NCBI RefSeq assembly: GCF_900100765.1
Contig: NZ_FNFO01000005.1
Span: forward strand, 370,548-434,547
From: Catalinimonas alkaloidigena
GTDB taxonomy: Bacteria > Bacteroidota > Bacteroidia > Cytophagales > Flexibacteraceae
DNA length: 64,000 nt
Reading direction: 5' to 3'
In this document: positions 28,025-35,741 of the stretch, one piece after another
Numbering within the stretch: the first letter of the stretch is position 1
Layout of the letters: each line of letters begins with the position of its first letter
Program-made: the position numbers and the translations under genes
The notes under the pieces: model-generated
Database searches by the model: none
What the model was told of the DNA's origin: nothing
What the model saw: only the letters and a program-made list of their open reading frames with translations

Positions 28025-29014
28025 ATGAGAGTAATTACGCCACGCGAAACCTGGACGTTGATTCGCTGCACCGTAGAAAAGTTTTCCAAAGAAAGCCCGA
28101 TCATCTACGCCGCGGCCATTGCCTTTTTCACCATTTTTTCGCTGCCCTCGATTCTGGTCATTGTCATTTCGGTGGCCGGGCTGTTTCTGGACCAAAGTGC
28201 CATCAAAGGCGAACTCAATACCCAGGTGCAGGACCTGATTGGCCGGGAGAGTGCGCAACAGATTCAGGCGGTCATCGAAAATGCCAACCAGACGGGTTCG
28301 GGCGTAGTGGCCAGCATCGTCGGACTGGGCACACTGCTTTTCAGTGCGACCGTCATTTTTAACTTCATTCAACAGGGGCTCAATGCGTTGTGGGGCGTGA
28401 AGCCCAAACCCCGCCGGGGCATCGTCAAGTTCGGCATCGACCGCCTGACGTCCTTTGCTATCATCATCGGGCTGGCCTTCCTGATGATGGTCTCGCTCCT
28501 GCTCGATACCATGCTTTCGTTTTTCCGGCAGCTGATCTCGACTTACCTCTCCGGGGGCACGGTCTACCTGATGCAGGCGCTGAATACGCTCGTTTCGATC
28601 GGCATTACGGTGATCATCTTTGCCGCCATTTTCAAGGTACTGCCCGACGTCAAAATCAAGTGGCGAGACGTGTGGGTGGGTGCCATCGTTACGGCGCTGC
28701 TGTTCGAAGTCGGCAAGTTTGTGATCGGCATCATGCTCAGCAACATCGGCATTACGGCGACGTACGGCGCGGCCGGAGCCTTCGTCAGCATTTTGCTCTG
28801 GGTATTTTATTCGTCCCTCATTGTATTGTTTGGCGCATCGTTTACGCAAGTCTGGATTTCGGAACGTGGCCACCAGATTCAGCCGACGCACAATTCGGTC
28901 AAGGTTGTGAGCAAAGAGGTCGAGATCCACGACGAACAGGAGCACGAAGAAGTGGAGGAAGAACTGGAAAAAGCCGCAAAAAAAGCCCCCCATCACCCTA
29001 AAAACAAGACATGA
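28025..29014 (+). CDS. YihY/BrkB family inner-membrane protein (second copy)
   Basis: The 329-residue protein has about six transmembrane helices with the same family blocks as the copy at 19610: AAAIAFFTIFSLPSILVIVI, GLGTLLFSATVIFNFIQQGLNALWGV, FKVLPDVKIKWRDVW, and YGAAGAFVSILLWVFYSSLIVLFGASF. The cytoplasmic tail (about 285-329) is highly charged, with EEVEEELEKAAKKA. The two copies are clearly paralogous but differ at many positions, so the duplication is old. An RDD gene follows 22 bases later. Confidence 0.9.
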   Translation: MRVITPRETWTLIRCTVEKFSKESPIIYAAAIAFFTIFSLPSILVIVISVAGLFLDQSAIKGELNTQVQDLIGRESAQQIQAVIENANQTGSGVVASIVGLGTLLFSATVIFNFIQQGLNALWGVKPKPRRGIVKFGIDRLTSFAIIIGLAFLMMVSLLLDTMLSFFRQLISTYLSGGTVYLMQALNTLVSIGITVIIFAAIFKVLPDVKIKWRDVWVGAIVTALLFEVGKFVIGIMLSNIGITATYGAAGAFVSILLWVFYSSLIVLFGASFTQVWISERGHQIQPTHNSVKVVSKEVEIHDEQEHEEVEEELEKAAKKAPHHPKNKT

Positions 29015-29021
29015 TTTTTTT

Positions 29022-29029
29022 TACATTTG
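29022..29029 (+). promoter_or_regulatory. Possible -7 box just before the RDD gene
   Basis: TACATTTG is a full match to TAnnTTTG and ends six bases before the ATG at 29036, so a transcript from it would be nearly leaderless. No -33 box is obvious, and a chance match is quite possible. Confidence 0.2.
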
Positions 29030-29035
29030 TCTTGT

Positions 29036-29791
29036 ATGCCCAAAGTCCAGGAACAACTCAATCTCGATCATTTACGCTTCGACGAAAAACTGCACGGGGC
29101 GTATCTGGCTAGTTTCAACCGGCGCGCGCTGGCGTATGGCCTCGATCTGGCCATCATTGCCGCCGCTTCGGCCGTGATGGAATACATGGTTGTGGGCTTG
29201 TTTCTGGTGCTGGTGATTACTAAAAAATTCCGGCCCAACCTGCGGCGGGCGGCCGTGATGGTCCGCAGCCAGTTACGTCAGCTCGACATCCGCCTGGCCG
29301 ACTACGAAATCGAAGAAAAGCTGCGCCACCAGTTTCAGCGCCACATGCGCATCTACCTCTACGTGCTGATCTGGGCACCCGTTGTTTTTGCCATTGCCCT
29401 GATCCTGATCACGTTGGTCCGCTGGTTTACACCGCACGACGCGGTGACGTTTGTCGAAGCCAATGTGGGCAACAGCTTTACCGGCTTTTTCCGGGAGCGC
29501 TTTGCCGAAGCCAACCAGCTCAAAACGATATTTACCGGTTTCTTAGGCGGTTTTCTCTACTTCTCCATCCTGACTTACAAGTGGCAGGGACAGACCATCG
29601 GCAAGCGGTTGTTCAAGCTGCGCGTGGTTAAACTCAACGGCAAACCCCTCACCTTCTGGCAAAGTGTGGAGCGCTTTACGGGCTACTCTGCCTCGGCCTT
29701 TTTGTTAATGGGCTATTTCCAATACTTCTGGGACCATGCCCACCAGACCACCCACGACAAAATCGCCGAAACCGTCGTCGTGCAGGAGTGA
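29036..29791 (+). CDS. RDD family membrane protein
   Basis: The 251-residue protein contains the RDD pattern: an N-terminal membrane segment preceded by FNRRALAYGLDLAII (arginine and two aspartate-type positions), a middle soluble loop with basic helix, and C-terminal TIGKRLFKLRVVKLNGKPLTF followed by HQTTHDKIAETVVV. RDD proteins are inner-membrane proteins of unclear function, some proposed to move ions or osmolytes. ATG at 29036 is chosen over an upstream TTG. It follows the BrkB gene by 22 bases. Confidence 0.85.
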   Translation: MPKVQEQLNLDHLRFDEKLHGAYLASFNRRALAYGLDLAIIAAASAVMEYMVVGLFLVLVITKKFRPNLRRAAVMVRSQLRQLDIRLADYEIEEKLRHQFQRHMRIYLYVLIWAPVVFAIALILITLVRWFTPHDAVTFVEANVGNSFTGFFRERFAEANQLKTIFTGFLGGFLYFSILTYKWQGQTIGKRLFKLRVVKLNGKPLTFWQSVERFTGYSASAFLLMGYFQYFWDHAHQTTHDKIAETVVVQE

Positions 29792-29796
29792 GCCTA

Positions 29797-29926
29797 TAGT
29801 GGGATGGTGAGGTAATGACGTGAGAAAGAGAAGCGGGCACGGGATGCACTCGCACGCCTCACCCCATTCTCTCAAGGCGTTATCCCTTCTTCCTACCAAC
29901 GCATCCCACTACACCACCACCTCACC
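29797..29926. repeat. Intergenic inverted repeat with GGTG-rich arms
   Basis: TAGTGGGATG (29797-29806) is exactly inverted at 29902-29911, and GGTGAGGT (29806-29813) is inverted at 29919-29926. A weaker GAGAA/TTCTC pair lies inside. It fills the gap between the convergent RDD and nitroreductase genes. Its GGTG/CACC wording is like the octamer arrays at 32.7-33.2 kb. Confidence 0.6.
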
Positions 29927-29932
29927 ACAGGC

Positions 29933-30493
29933 CTATTCCCGTACCCAGGTGACTTTGTCCTCAATGGGCTTGCGGATGCTCTTCGGATTTTTCATGTTGT
30001 GGTGCCCTACGAAAAAGAACCCCATCAGGCGGTCGTGCTCACCCAGACCGAGGTACTGTTTCATCACCTCCGAGTAGGTGCCGTTGCCGGTGCTCCAGTA
30101 CGCGCCCAGGTCGTATGCCGTGGCAGTCAGGTACATGTTCTGCACAGCACAGGAAACCGCCGCAATTTCCTCCACTTCGGGAATGGCCTGATTCGGATCA
30201 CGGTGCATGATGATGGCGATCAGGTGCGACACTACCTCGGGCATGCCCAGGAGCTTTGTTGCCTTGTCGGGATACATATCCGCCATTTTGGTAAAAATGC
30301 GCTCCAGGGCCGCGCCCGTAAACACCTGGAATCGCCACGGTTCGGTAAATTTATGCGTAGGCGCCCAGTTCGCGTTTTCAAGGAGCTGCCGGATGATGGC
30401 CTCGTCGACGGGTTCGCCGGTGTAGAATTTCGGAAATATGGAACGACGCTCGTGAATCAGTTCGTTCACTTGCTCGGGAGTAGGTAAAGCCAT
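29933..30493 (-). CDS. Nitroreductase family protein
   Basis: The 186-residue protein is a short FMN-binding nitroreductase. It has ERRSIFPKFYTGEPVDEAIIRQLLENANWAPTHKFTEPW (given here in pieces: RRSIFPKFYTG; ENANWAPTHKFTEPWRF), where the arginine and serine bind FMN phosphate, and the C-terminal MGFFFVGH. Family members reduce nitro compounds, quinones or flavins using NAD(P)H. The start MALPTPEQVNEL at 30493 is preferred because the longer frame is not protein-like. It is convergent with the RDD gene and divergent from the ABC operon. Confidence 0.9.
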   Translation of the reverse strand: MALPTPEQVNELIHERRSIFPKFYTGEPVDEAIIRQLLENANWAPTHKFTEPWRFQVFTGAALERIFTKMADMYPDKATKLLGMPEVVSHLIAIIMHRDPNQAIPEVEEIAAVSCAVQNMYLTATAYDLGAYWSTGNGTYSEVMKQYLGLGEHDRLMGFFFVGHHNMKNPKSIRKPIEDKVTWVRE

Positions 30494-30732
30494 AATAACA
30501 TTTGTTTTCCGCAAAGGAAACGATTTCGGGCGCGTTGTGCCTGCTTTTTCCGCGATTTTCCTGCGGTCGGAACCCGTGCAGGGACTCCCCCTTCCGAGGG
30601 GACTCTTCGGCGGGCGGGGCAAAGGCTCGCCAGCAACCAGAGGTTTTTTCGGCTTGTACCCTGTAATTACCTTTCATCATTTTTTCGCCATCTGCCAGCC
30701 AGGGCTTCTCTATCTTTAACTTTTCTCTTCGC

Positions 30733-31428
30733 ATGCTAACGTTACGTAACATCCATAAATCTTACCAGACCGGGAAACAGTCGCTGCACGTCCTGAAAGG
30801 CATCGACCTCACCATTCAGGAAGGCGAGTTCGTGTCGATTATGGGTTCGTCGGGCTCGGGAAAATCGACCTTGCTTAACATCCTGGGTATCCTCGATATG
30901 TACGACCAGGGCGAGTACCACCTGGCGGGCACGCTGATCAAAAACCTGTCGGAGAAAAAAGCCGCGCAGTACCGCAACCGTTTTCTGGGGTTTGTCTTCC
31001 AGTCGTTCAACCTGCTGTCGTTTAAAAACGCCGCGGAGAACGTCGCCCTGCCGCTCTATTACCAGAAAGTGGGGCGCTCCAAACGCAACAAACTGGCCCT
31101 GCAGTACCTGGAACAGGTGGGACTGGGGCCTTGGGCCGAACACATGCCCAGCGAAATGTCGGGCGGACAGAAACAACGCGTCGCCATCGCCCGGGCGCTG
31201 ATTCACGATCCGAAGGTGATTCTGGCTGACGAACCGACCGGTGCGCTCGACACGAAAACTTCCTATGAAGTGATGGAGATCTTCAAGCGGGTGAACGCAG
31301 CCGGAAAAACCATCATCATCGTGACGCACGAAGAAGACATCGCCGCCCAGACCCATCGCGTTATCCGCGTCCGCGACGGCCTGATTGTGGATGATCAGGT
31401 CAATGAAGAGTTAGGCGTGAAGAGTTAA
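30733..31428 (+). CDS. ABC transporter ATP-binding protein (MacB/LolD type)
   Basis: The 231-residue ATPase has Walker A GSSGSGKST (38-46), Q-loop Gln90, signature MSGGQKQR (142-149), Walker B ILADEP (163-168), a D-loop GALD and the switch His199. The GALDTKTSYEVM segment and short length are typical of the MacB/LolD/FtsE class, which drives mechanotransmission rather than channel transport. It heads an operon with two MacB-type permeases and a periplasmic adaptor, so it most likely powers export or removal of a compound from the periplasm. Confidence 0.93.
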   Translation: MLTLRNIHKSYQTGKQSLHVLKGIDLTIQEGEFVSIMGSSGSGKSTLLNILGILDMYDQGEYHLAGTLIKNLSEKKAAQYRNRFLGFVFQSFNLLSFKNAAENVALPLYYQKVGRSKRNKLALQYLEQVGLGPWAEHMPSEMSGGQKQRVAIARALIHDPKVILADEPTGALDTKTSYEVMEIFKRVNAAGKTIIIVTHEEDIAAQTHRVIRVRDGLIVDDQVNEELGVKS

Positions 31429-31437
31429 AGGTGCCAG

Positions 31438-31480
31438 CTTTACTACTTCACCAGTTCACCACATCGCCACCTCACACTTG
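31438..31480. repeat. CACC-rich intergenic stretch in the ABC operon
   Basis: The 57-base gap between the ATPase and first permease contains the spaced words TTCACCAG, TTCACCAC, CGCCACC and CTCACAC. The wording resembles the inverted octamer arrays around the four-helix-bundle gene but is less regular. Confidence 0.4.
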
Positions 31481-31485
31481 ATCTC

Positions 31486-32730
31486 ATGTTCGACCTTGAC
31501 AAATGGCAGGAAATCTTTTACACGATCGGGCGGAACAAACTCCGCACGTTCCTGACCATGTTCAGTGTGTTCTGGGGCATCTTCATGCTGCTGTTGTTGC
31601 AAGGGTTCGGGGCCGGACTCCTCAACGGCGTGATGTACGAATTCCGCGACGATGCCGTCAACAGTATTTTCATCGCGGGGGGCACCACCAGCAAAGCCGC
31701 CAACGGCATGGGCATCAACCGGCGCATCCAACTTACCGACGAAGACTACAAAGCGCTGGAACGCATGCAGGGCGTCGAGCACCTGACGGGTCGCTTCTAC
31801 CTGCAAAGCGCTTCGACCGTGCGGCGTGGCGACTACTACTCGTCGTTCAACGTGCGGGCCGTGCACCCCGACCACCGCTACCTGGAAAAGACCGAGATGG
31901 TAAAAGGGCGCTACCTGAACCCCATCGACCTGAACGAACGCCGCAAAGTGGCCGTGATCGGCACCAAAGTCGCCGAAATCCTCTACCCGAACGGCGAAGA
32001 GCCCATGGGCACCGAAATCGACGTGAACGGCATCGTCTACAACGTAGTGGGCCTATTTGTGGACGATGGCAACGACGGCGAGGGCGAAACCCTCTACATC
32101 CCGATCACCACGGCGCAGATGGCCTACGGAGGCGCCAACCGCATCGACAACCTGATGTTTACGATGGGCGACGCCACGGTCGAAGAGAGTAAGGAGATTG
32201 AAGAGGAAGCCAAGAAGATCTTAATCAGCCACCACCGCTTCGATCCGGAAGACCGCAGTGCCGTGCGGATGTGGAACAGCCTGGAAAACTTTCAGCGCTT
32301 CGTCAACCTGTTCGCCGGGATCAACATCTTCATCTGGGTGGTGGGCATCGGCACCATCATCGCGGGCATTGTGGGTGTCAGCAACATCATGCTCATCATC
32401 GTGAAAGAACGCACTAAGGAGATCGGTATCCGCAAGGCGCTGGGCGCGACGCCCGGTTCCATCGTGGGGCTGATCGTGCAGGAGGCCATCTTCATCACCA
32501 TCGTGGCGGGCTACCTCGGGCTGCTGGCAGGCGTCGGCCTCATCGAGCTGGTCAACTACCTCCTCCAGAGCTCGGGCGGCGGGGTCGACTTCTTCCGCAA
32601 TCCGGAAATCGACCTGCAAACGGCCCTGATGGCTACGCTTCTGCTGGTCATCGCCGGCGCACTGGCCGGGTTCTTCCCCGCTCGCAAAGCCGCCGCCATC
32701 CCCCCCATCGAAGCGCTGCGGGAGGAGTGA
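31486..32730 (+). CDS. MacB-type ABC permease (first)
   Basis: The 414-residue protein has a cytoplasmic N-terminus, one membrane helix (about 20-42, FLTMFSVFWGIFMLLLLQG), a large periplasmic MacB_PCD domain (about 50-270) and three C-terminal FtsX helices (about 285-310, 335-360 and 375-400). The coupling motif KERTKEIGIRKALGATPGSI is present before the third helix. It ends in EALREE. It is a close tandem relative of the permease at 33227, sharing for example the DKWQEI and NKLRTFLTMF stretches. The two may form a heterodimer with the ATPase. Confidence 0.93.
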   Translation: MFDLDKWQEIFYTIGRNKLRTFLTMFSVFWGIFMLLLLQGFGAGLLNGVMYEFRDDAVNSIFIAGGTTSKAANGMGINRRIQLTDEDYKALERMQGVEHLTGRFYLQSASTVRRGDYYSSFNVRAVHPDHRYLEKTEMVKGRYLNPIDLNERRKVAVIGTKVAEILYPNGEEPMGTEIDVNGIVYNVVGLFVDDGNDGEGETLYIPITTAQMAYGGANRIDNLMFTMGDATVEESKEIEEEAKKILISHHRFDPEDRSAVRMWNSLENFQRFVNLFAGINIFIWVVGIGTIIAGIVGVSNIMLIIVKERTKEIGIRKALGATPGSIVGLIVQEAIFITIVAGYLGLLAGVGLIELVNYLLQSSGGGVDFFRNPEIDLQTALMATLLLVIAGALAGFFPARKAAAIPPIEALREE

Positions 32731-32743
32731 AGAGATGGGAGGA

Positions 32744-32783
32744 TTGGTGGGTTGGTGGGTTGGTGGGTTGGTGGATTGGTGAA
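32744..32783. repeat. Array of five octamers TTGGTGGG, left flank of the four-helix-bundle gene
   Basis: Three exact TTGGTGGG units (32744-32751, 32752-32759, 32760-32767) are followed by TTGGTGGA and TTGGTGAA. The array starts 13 bases after the first permease stop and ends 34 bases before the four-helix-bundle ATG. Its inverse is found on the other side of that gene. Confidence 0.85.
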
Positions 32784-32817
32784 TTAAGGGGTTGGGAGAT
32801 TACTAGATAAAAATCCG

Positions 32818-33186
32818 ATGAACGAACTGGCGGAAGAATTTAGACAACGTACCAAGCTATTGGCATTGGCTGTGATTCGGTTTTATCAGACATTACCCAA
32901 GACAGATGAGGCCCGCATCCTTGGAAAGCAACTTTTGAGAGCTGCTACGTCAACGGCAGCCAATTACCGTGCTGCCACGCGAGGGCGCTCCGGCGCCGAG
33001 TTTTATGCGAAACTGTCGATTGCCGTTGAAGAGGCAGATGAAACCTGCTTTTGGCTAGAACTTCTGAAAGAAGCCGAGATTTGTTCTACCGAACAACTTG
33101 AGCCCTTAATTACGCAATCCGAGGCAATCCGCGGATTTCTCGCCAAATCCAGAAGTACATTGAGGGCAAGAAGTAAGAGATCTTAA
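32818..33186 (+). CDS. Four-helix-bundle protein (S23/IVP and Avd-like) inside the ABC operon
   Basis: The 122-residue protein is nearly all helix and matches the four-helix-bundle family named after 23S rRNA intervening-sequence proteins: RTKLLALAVIRFYQTLP, LGKQLLRAATSTAANYRAA, FYAKLSIAVEEADETCFWLELL and a basic C-terminus (RSTLRARSKRS). This fold is also shared by Avd proteins of diversity-generating retroelements. No reverse transcriptase or variable repeat is visible, and there is no rRNA. Its lower GC and position between two closely related permease genes, with inverted 8-bp arrays on both sides, suggest that it was inserted as a small cassette. Function is unknown. Confidence 0.88.
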   Translation: MNELAEEFRQRTKLLALAVIRFYQTLPKTDEARILGKQLLRAATSTAANYRAATRGRSGAEFYAKLSIAVEEADETCFWLELLKEAEICSTEQLEPLITQSEAIRGFLAKSRSTLRARSKRS

Positions 33187-33196
33187 ACCCATAAAT

Positions 33197-33220
33197 CCTC
33201 CAATCCACTAACCCACCAAT
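33197..33220. repeat. Inverted octamers, right flank of the four-helix-bundle gene
   Basis: CCTCCAAT, CCACTAAC and CCACCAAT lie back to back. Read on the other strand they are ATTGGTGG-type units, so they are an inverted, degenerate version of the array at 32744-32783. They end six bases before the second permease ATG. Confidence 0.8.
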
Positions 33221-33226
33221 TCTTCT

Positions 33227-34486
33227 ATGTTCGATTTTGACAAATGGCAGGAAATCTGGGCGACCATTCGGAAGAACAAGCTTCGTACGTTTCTGACGAT
33301 GTTTGGGGTCTTCTGGGGCATTTTCATGCTGCTGCTGTTGCTGGGCGCAGGCAAGGGCCTGCAAAACGGTGTGCTGGACGGTTTCGGGGGGCGGGCCACC
33401 AACTCGTTCAACATGTGGTCGCAAGCCACGACGATGCCCTACGCGGGCATGAAGCCGGGACGTTACTTCGATTTTACGACGCAGGACATGCAGGCCATTC
33501 GCCAGCAGATTCCGGAGGCGGAGGTGATTTGTCCGCGGAACCAGCTGGGAGGCTGGCGGGGCACCGCCACCATTACGCGGGGTCTGAAAAGTGAGGGCTA
33601 CAACGCAACGGGCGACGTGCCGGACTACACGAAGGTGCAGAAATTCGACATGATGGCCGGGCGGTTCATCAACGAGATCGACATGAAAGAAAAGCGGAAG
33701 TCGGTGGTGATCGGGCGGATGGTGTACGAAGAACTGTTCGAACCCGGCGAAGACGCCATCGGGCAGTACGTGAAGATCAACGGCGTCTACTTTATGGTGG
33801 TGGGCGTGTTCAACATGGACGTGAGCGGCAACCGGGCGGAGCGCGAACTGCGGACGGTGTACCTCCCTTTTGCGACGGTGCAGCAGACCTACAATTACGG
33901 CGATCGGGTCAACTGGTTCATCGTCATCTCCAAGCCGGGCGTACCCGCCTCCGAGGTGGAAGAGAAGGTAGAGGCGCTGCTCGCCTCGCGTCATAAGGTG
34001 CACCCCGACGACAAGGCCGCCATCGGTTCCTGGAACATGGAGCGGGAATACAAGCAGCTGGTCGGCCTGTTTACGGGCATCAAGGTGTTTGTGGGCATTG
34101 TGGGACTGGGCACGCTGCTGGCCGGCATCATTGGCGTGAGTAACATCATGCTGATCATCGTGAAAGAGCGGACGCGCGAAATCGGCATCCGCAAGGCCAT
34201 TGGCGCGACGCCGGGGTCCATCATCAGTCTGATTCTTCAGGAGTCGATCGTGATCACCGCCATTGCGGGCTACCTCGGGCTACTGGGCGGCATTGCGCTG
34301 CTGGAAGCCATCAACAACGCCCTCGAAAGTGCCGGTGGTGTGGACATGTTCGCCCGACCGGGGGTCAGTTTGCAATTTGCACTGCTTTCGTTTGCCATCA
34401 TTGTAATCGGCGGCGGGCTGGCCGGTCTGTTACCGGCCTCCAAAGCCGCGGCCATTCAACCCATCGAAGCCATCCGCGATGAATAA
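33227..34486 (+). CDS. MacB-type ABC permease (second)
   Basis: The 419-residue protein has the same plan as the first permease: membrane helix near 20-42, MacB periplasmic domain (about 50-275), and three FtsX helices at the C-terminus, with KERTREIGIRKAIGATPGSI before the third. It starts MFDFDKWQEI, nearly the same as the other copy. It most likely pairs with the first permease, making a heterodimeric transporter. The upstream gap is occupied by the four-helix-bundle gene and its repeat arrays, so its expression may depend on read-through of that cassette. Confidence 0.93.
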   Translation: MFDFDKWQEIWATIRKNKLRTFLTMFGVFWGIFMLLLLLGAGKGLQNGVLDGFGGRATNSFNMWSQATTMPYAGMKPGRYFDFTTQDMQAIRQQIPEAEVICPRNQLGGWRGTATITRGLKSEGYNATGDVPDYTKVQKFDMMAGRFINEIDMKEKRKSVVIGRMVYEELFEPGEDAIGQYVKINGVYFMVVGVFNMDVSGNRAERELRTVYLPFATVQQTYNYGDRVNWFIVISKPGVPASEVEEKVEALLASRHKVHPDDKAAIGSWNMEREYKQLVGLFTGIKVFVGIVGLGTLLAGIIGVSNIMLIIVKERTREIGIRKAIGATPGSIISLILQESIVITAIAGYLGLLGGIALLEAINNALESAGGVDMFARPGVSLQFALLSFAIIVIGGGLAGLLPASKAAAIQPIEAIRDE

Positions 34487-34589
34487 AAGAAGGCAGGACA
34501 CCGGCGTCCGGATGCCGGATTGTTCTGCGCTTTTGACTCAAAAACTCATTCACTAGTTATAATCTGAAACTTGCTATTTGCCATTACCC

Positions 34590-35663
34590 ATGAATCGTTT
34601 TGCCATCATTACCATCATCATCGTTTTAGTGGTCAGTATGCTGGGAACGGGCTACTTCCTGTACCAAAAACAGGCCGAGCCGCCCGTCACCTACCAGACC
34701 GACTCGCTGTTTGTGACCAACATTGTGAAGAAAACTGTGGCGACCGGCTCCATCGTGCCGCGCCGCGAAATCGAACTCAAATCGCAGGTGCCGGGCGTTA
34801 TTGCCACGCTGTTTGTGGAAGCGGGCGCACAGGTCAAGGAAGGCGATCCGATTGCTAAAATCCGCATCATTCCCGACGTGGTGCAGGTCGAAAACGCACA
34901 AAATCGCCTGAAAACCGCGCAAATCAACCTCAAAAATGCCGAGCGCGAATTGGAGCGGAACAAAACGCTGTTTGAGCAGAAAGTCATTTCGGAGCAGGAG
35001 TTCCGTTCGTTTCAGTTGGATTACAACCTCCGCGAACAGGAACTGGAAGGTGCCGAGAACAACCTGGAATTAATTAAAAACGGCGCTTCGAAAAATTCAC
35101 AGAACGTATCGAACATCGTGCGCTCGACGGTGACGGGCATGGTCCTCGACGTACCGGTAGAAGAAGGCAGCTTCGTGATCGAGAGCAACTCGTTCAACGA
35201 AGGAACGACCATCGCGTCAGTAGCTGACATGAACGAAATGATTTTTGAGGGGCAGGTCGACGAGTCAGAAGTCGGGAAGCTGAAAGAAGGGATGGACCTG
35301 GTCCTGAAAGTAGGCGCGCTCGAAACGGAAACGTTCAACGCCAAGCTGGAATACATTGCGCCGAAGGGCATTGAAGAAGAGGGCGCCATTCAGTTCGAAA
35401 TCCGTGCGGCCGTTAACCTGAAAGAAGGGACGTTCCTGCGGGCGGGCTACAGTGCCAATGCCGACATTGTCCTCGACAAGCGCGACAAGGTGCTGGCCAT
35501 CAAAGAAAGTAATTTGCAGTTCGACAACGGCAAACCCTTCGTCGAGGTGATGACCGCCCCACAACAGTTCGAGAAACGGCCCGTCAAAGTGGGCCTTTCC
35601 GACGGCATCAACATCGAGGTCGTGTCCGGCATCGACGAAGCCACCCCCGTCAAAAAGCTTTAA
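34590..35663 (+). CDS. HlyD/MacA-type periplasmic adaptor
   Basis: The 357-residue membrane-fusion protein has one N-terminal membrane helix (about 3-23), a biotinyl-lipoyl-like half (GSIVPRREIELKSQVPGVI...), a coiled-coil hairpin (about 95-150, AQNRLKTAQINLKNAERELERN), the second lipoyl half (VRSTVTGMVLDVPVEEGSFV), and a beta barrel with FEGQVDESEVGKL. It closes the ABC operon and would link the MacB-type permeases to an outer-membrane factor. No TolC-like gene is in the window. ATG at 34590 is chosen over an upstream TTG. Confidence 0.92.
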   Translation: MNRFAIITIIIVLVVSMLGTGYFLYQKQAEPPVTYQTDSLFVTNIVKKTVATGSIVPRREIELKSQVPGVIATLFVEAGAQVKEGDPIAKIRIIPDVVQVENAQNRLKTAQINLKNAERELERNKTLFEQKVISEQEFRSFQLDYNLREQELEGAENNLELIKNGASKNSQNVSNIVRSTVTGMVLDVPVEEGSFVIESNSFNEGTTIASVADMNEMIFEGQVDESEVGKLKEGMDLVLKVGALETETFNAKLEYIAPKGIEEEGAIQFEIRAAVNLKEGTFLRAGYSANADIVLDKRDKVLAIKESNLQFDNGKPFVEVMTAPQQFEKRPVKVGLSDGINIEVVSGIDEATPVKKL

Positions 35664-35684
35664 GGAAGCTCCGCTTCAATTTGT

Positions 35685-35739
35685 AGCCGTACCACGTTTA
35701 CCGAAGCGATGCGAAAGTAAACGTGGTACGGCTTTTTTT
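35685..35739. terminator. Strong terminator after the ABC operon
   Basis: A perfect 17-bp stem (35685-35701, AGCCGTACCACGTTTAC, with 35717-35733) has a 15-base loop and is followed by a T run to 35739. It separates the rightward ABC operon from the leftward DUF4139 gene. Confidence 0.93.
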
Positions 35740-35741
35740 GA

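Noticed and set aside
32818..33186. Diversity-generating retroelement
   Set aside because: Only an Avd-like fold is present; there is no reverse transcriptase, template repeat or variable repeat in the window.
32744..33220. CRISPR array
   Set aside because: The repeats are 8 bp without spacers and in inverted arrays around one gene; no cas genes are present.
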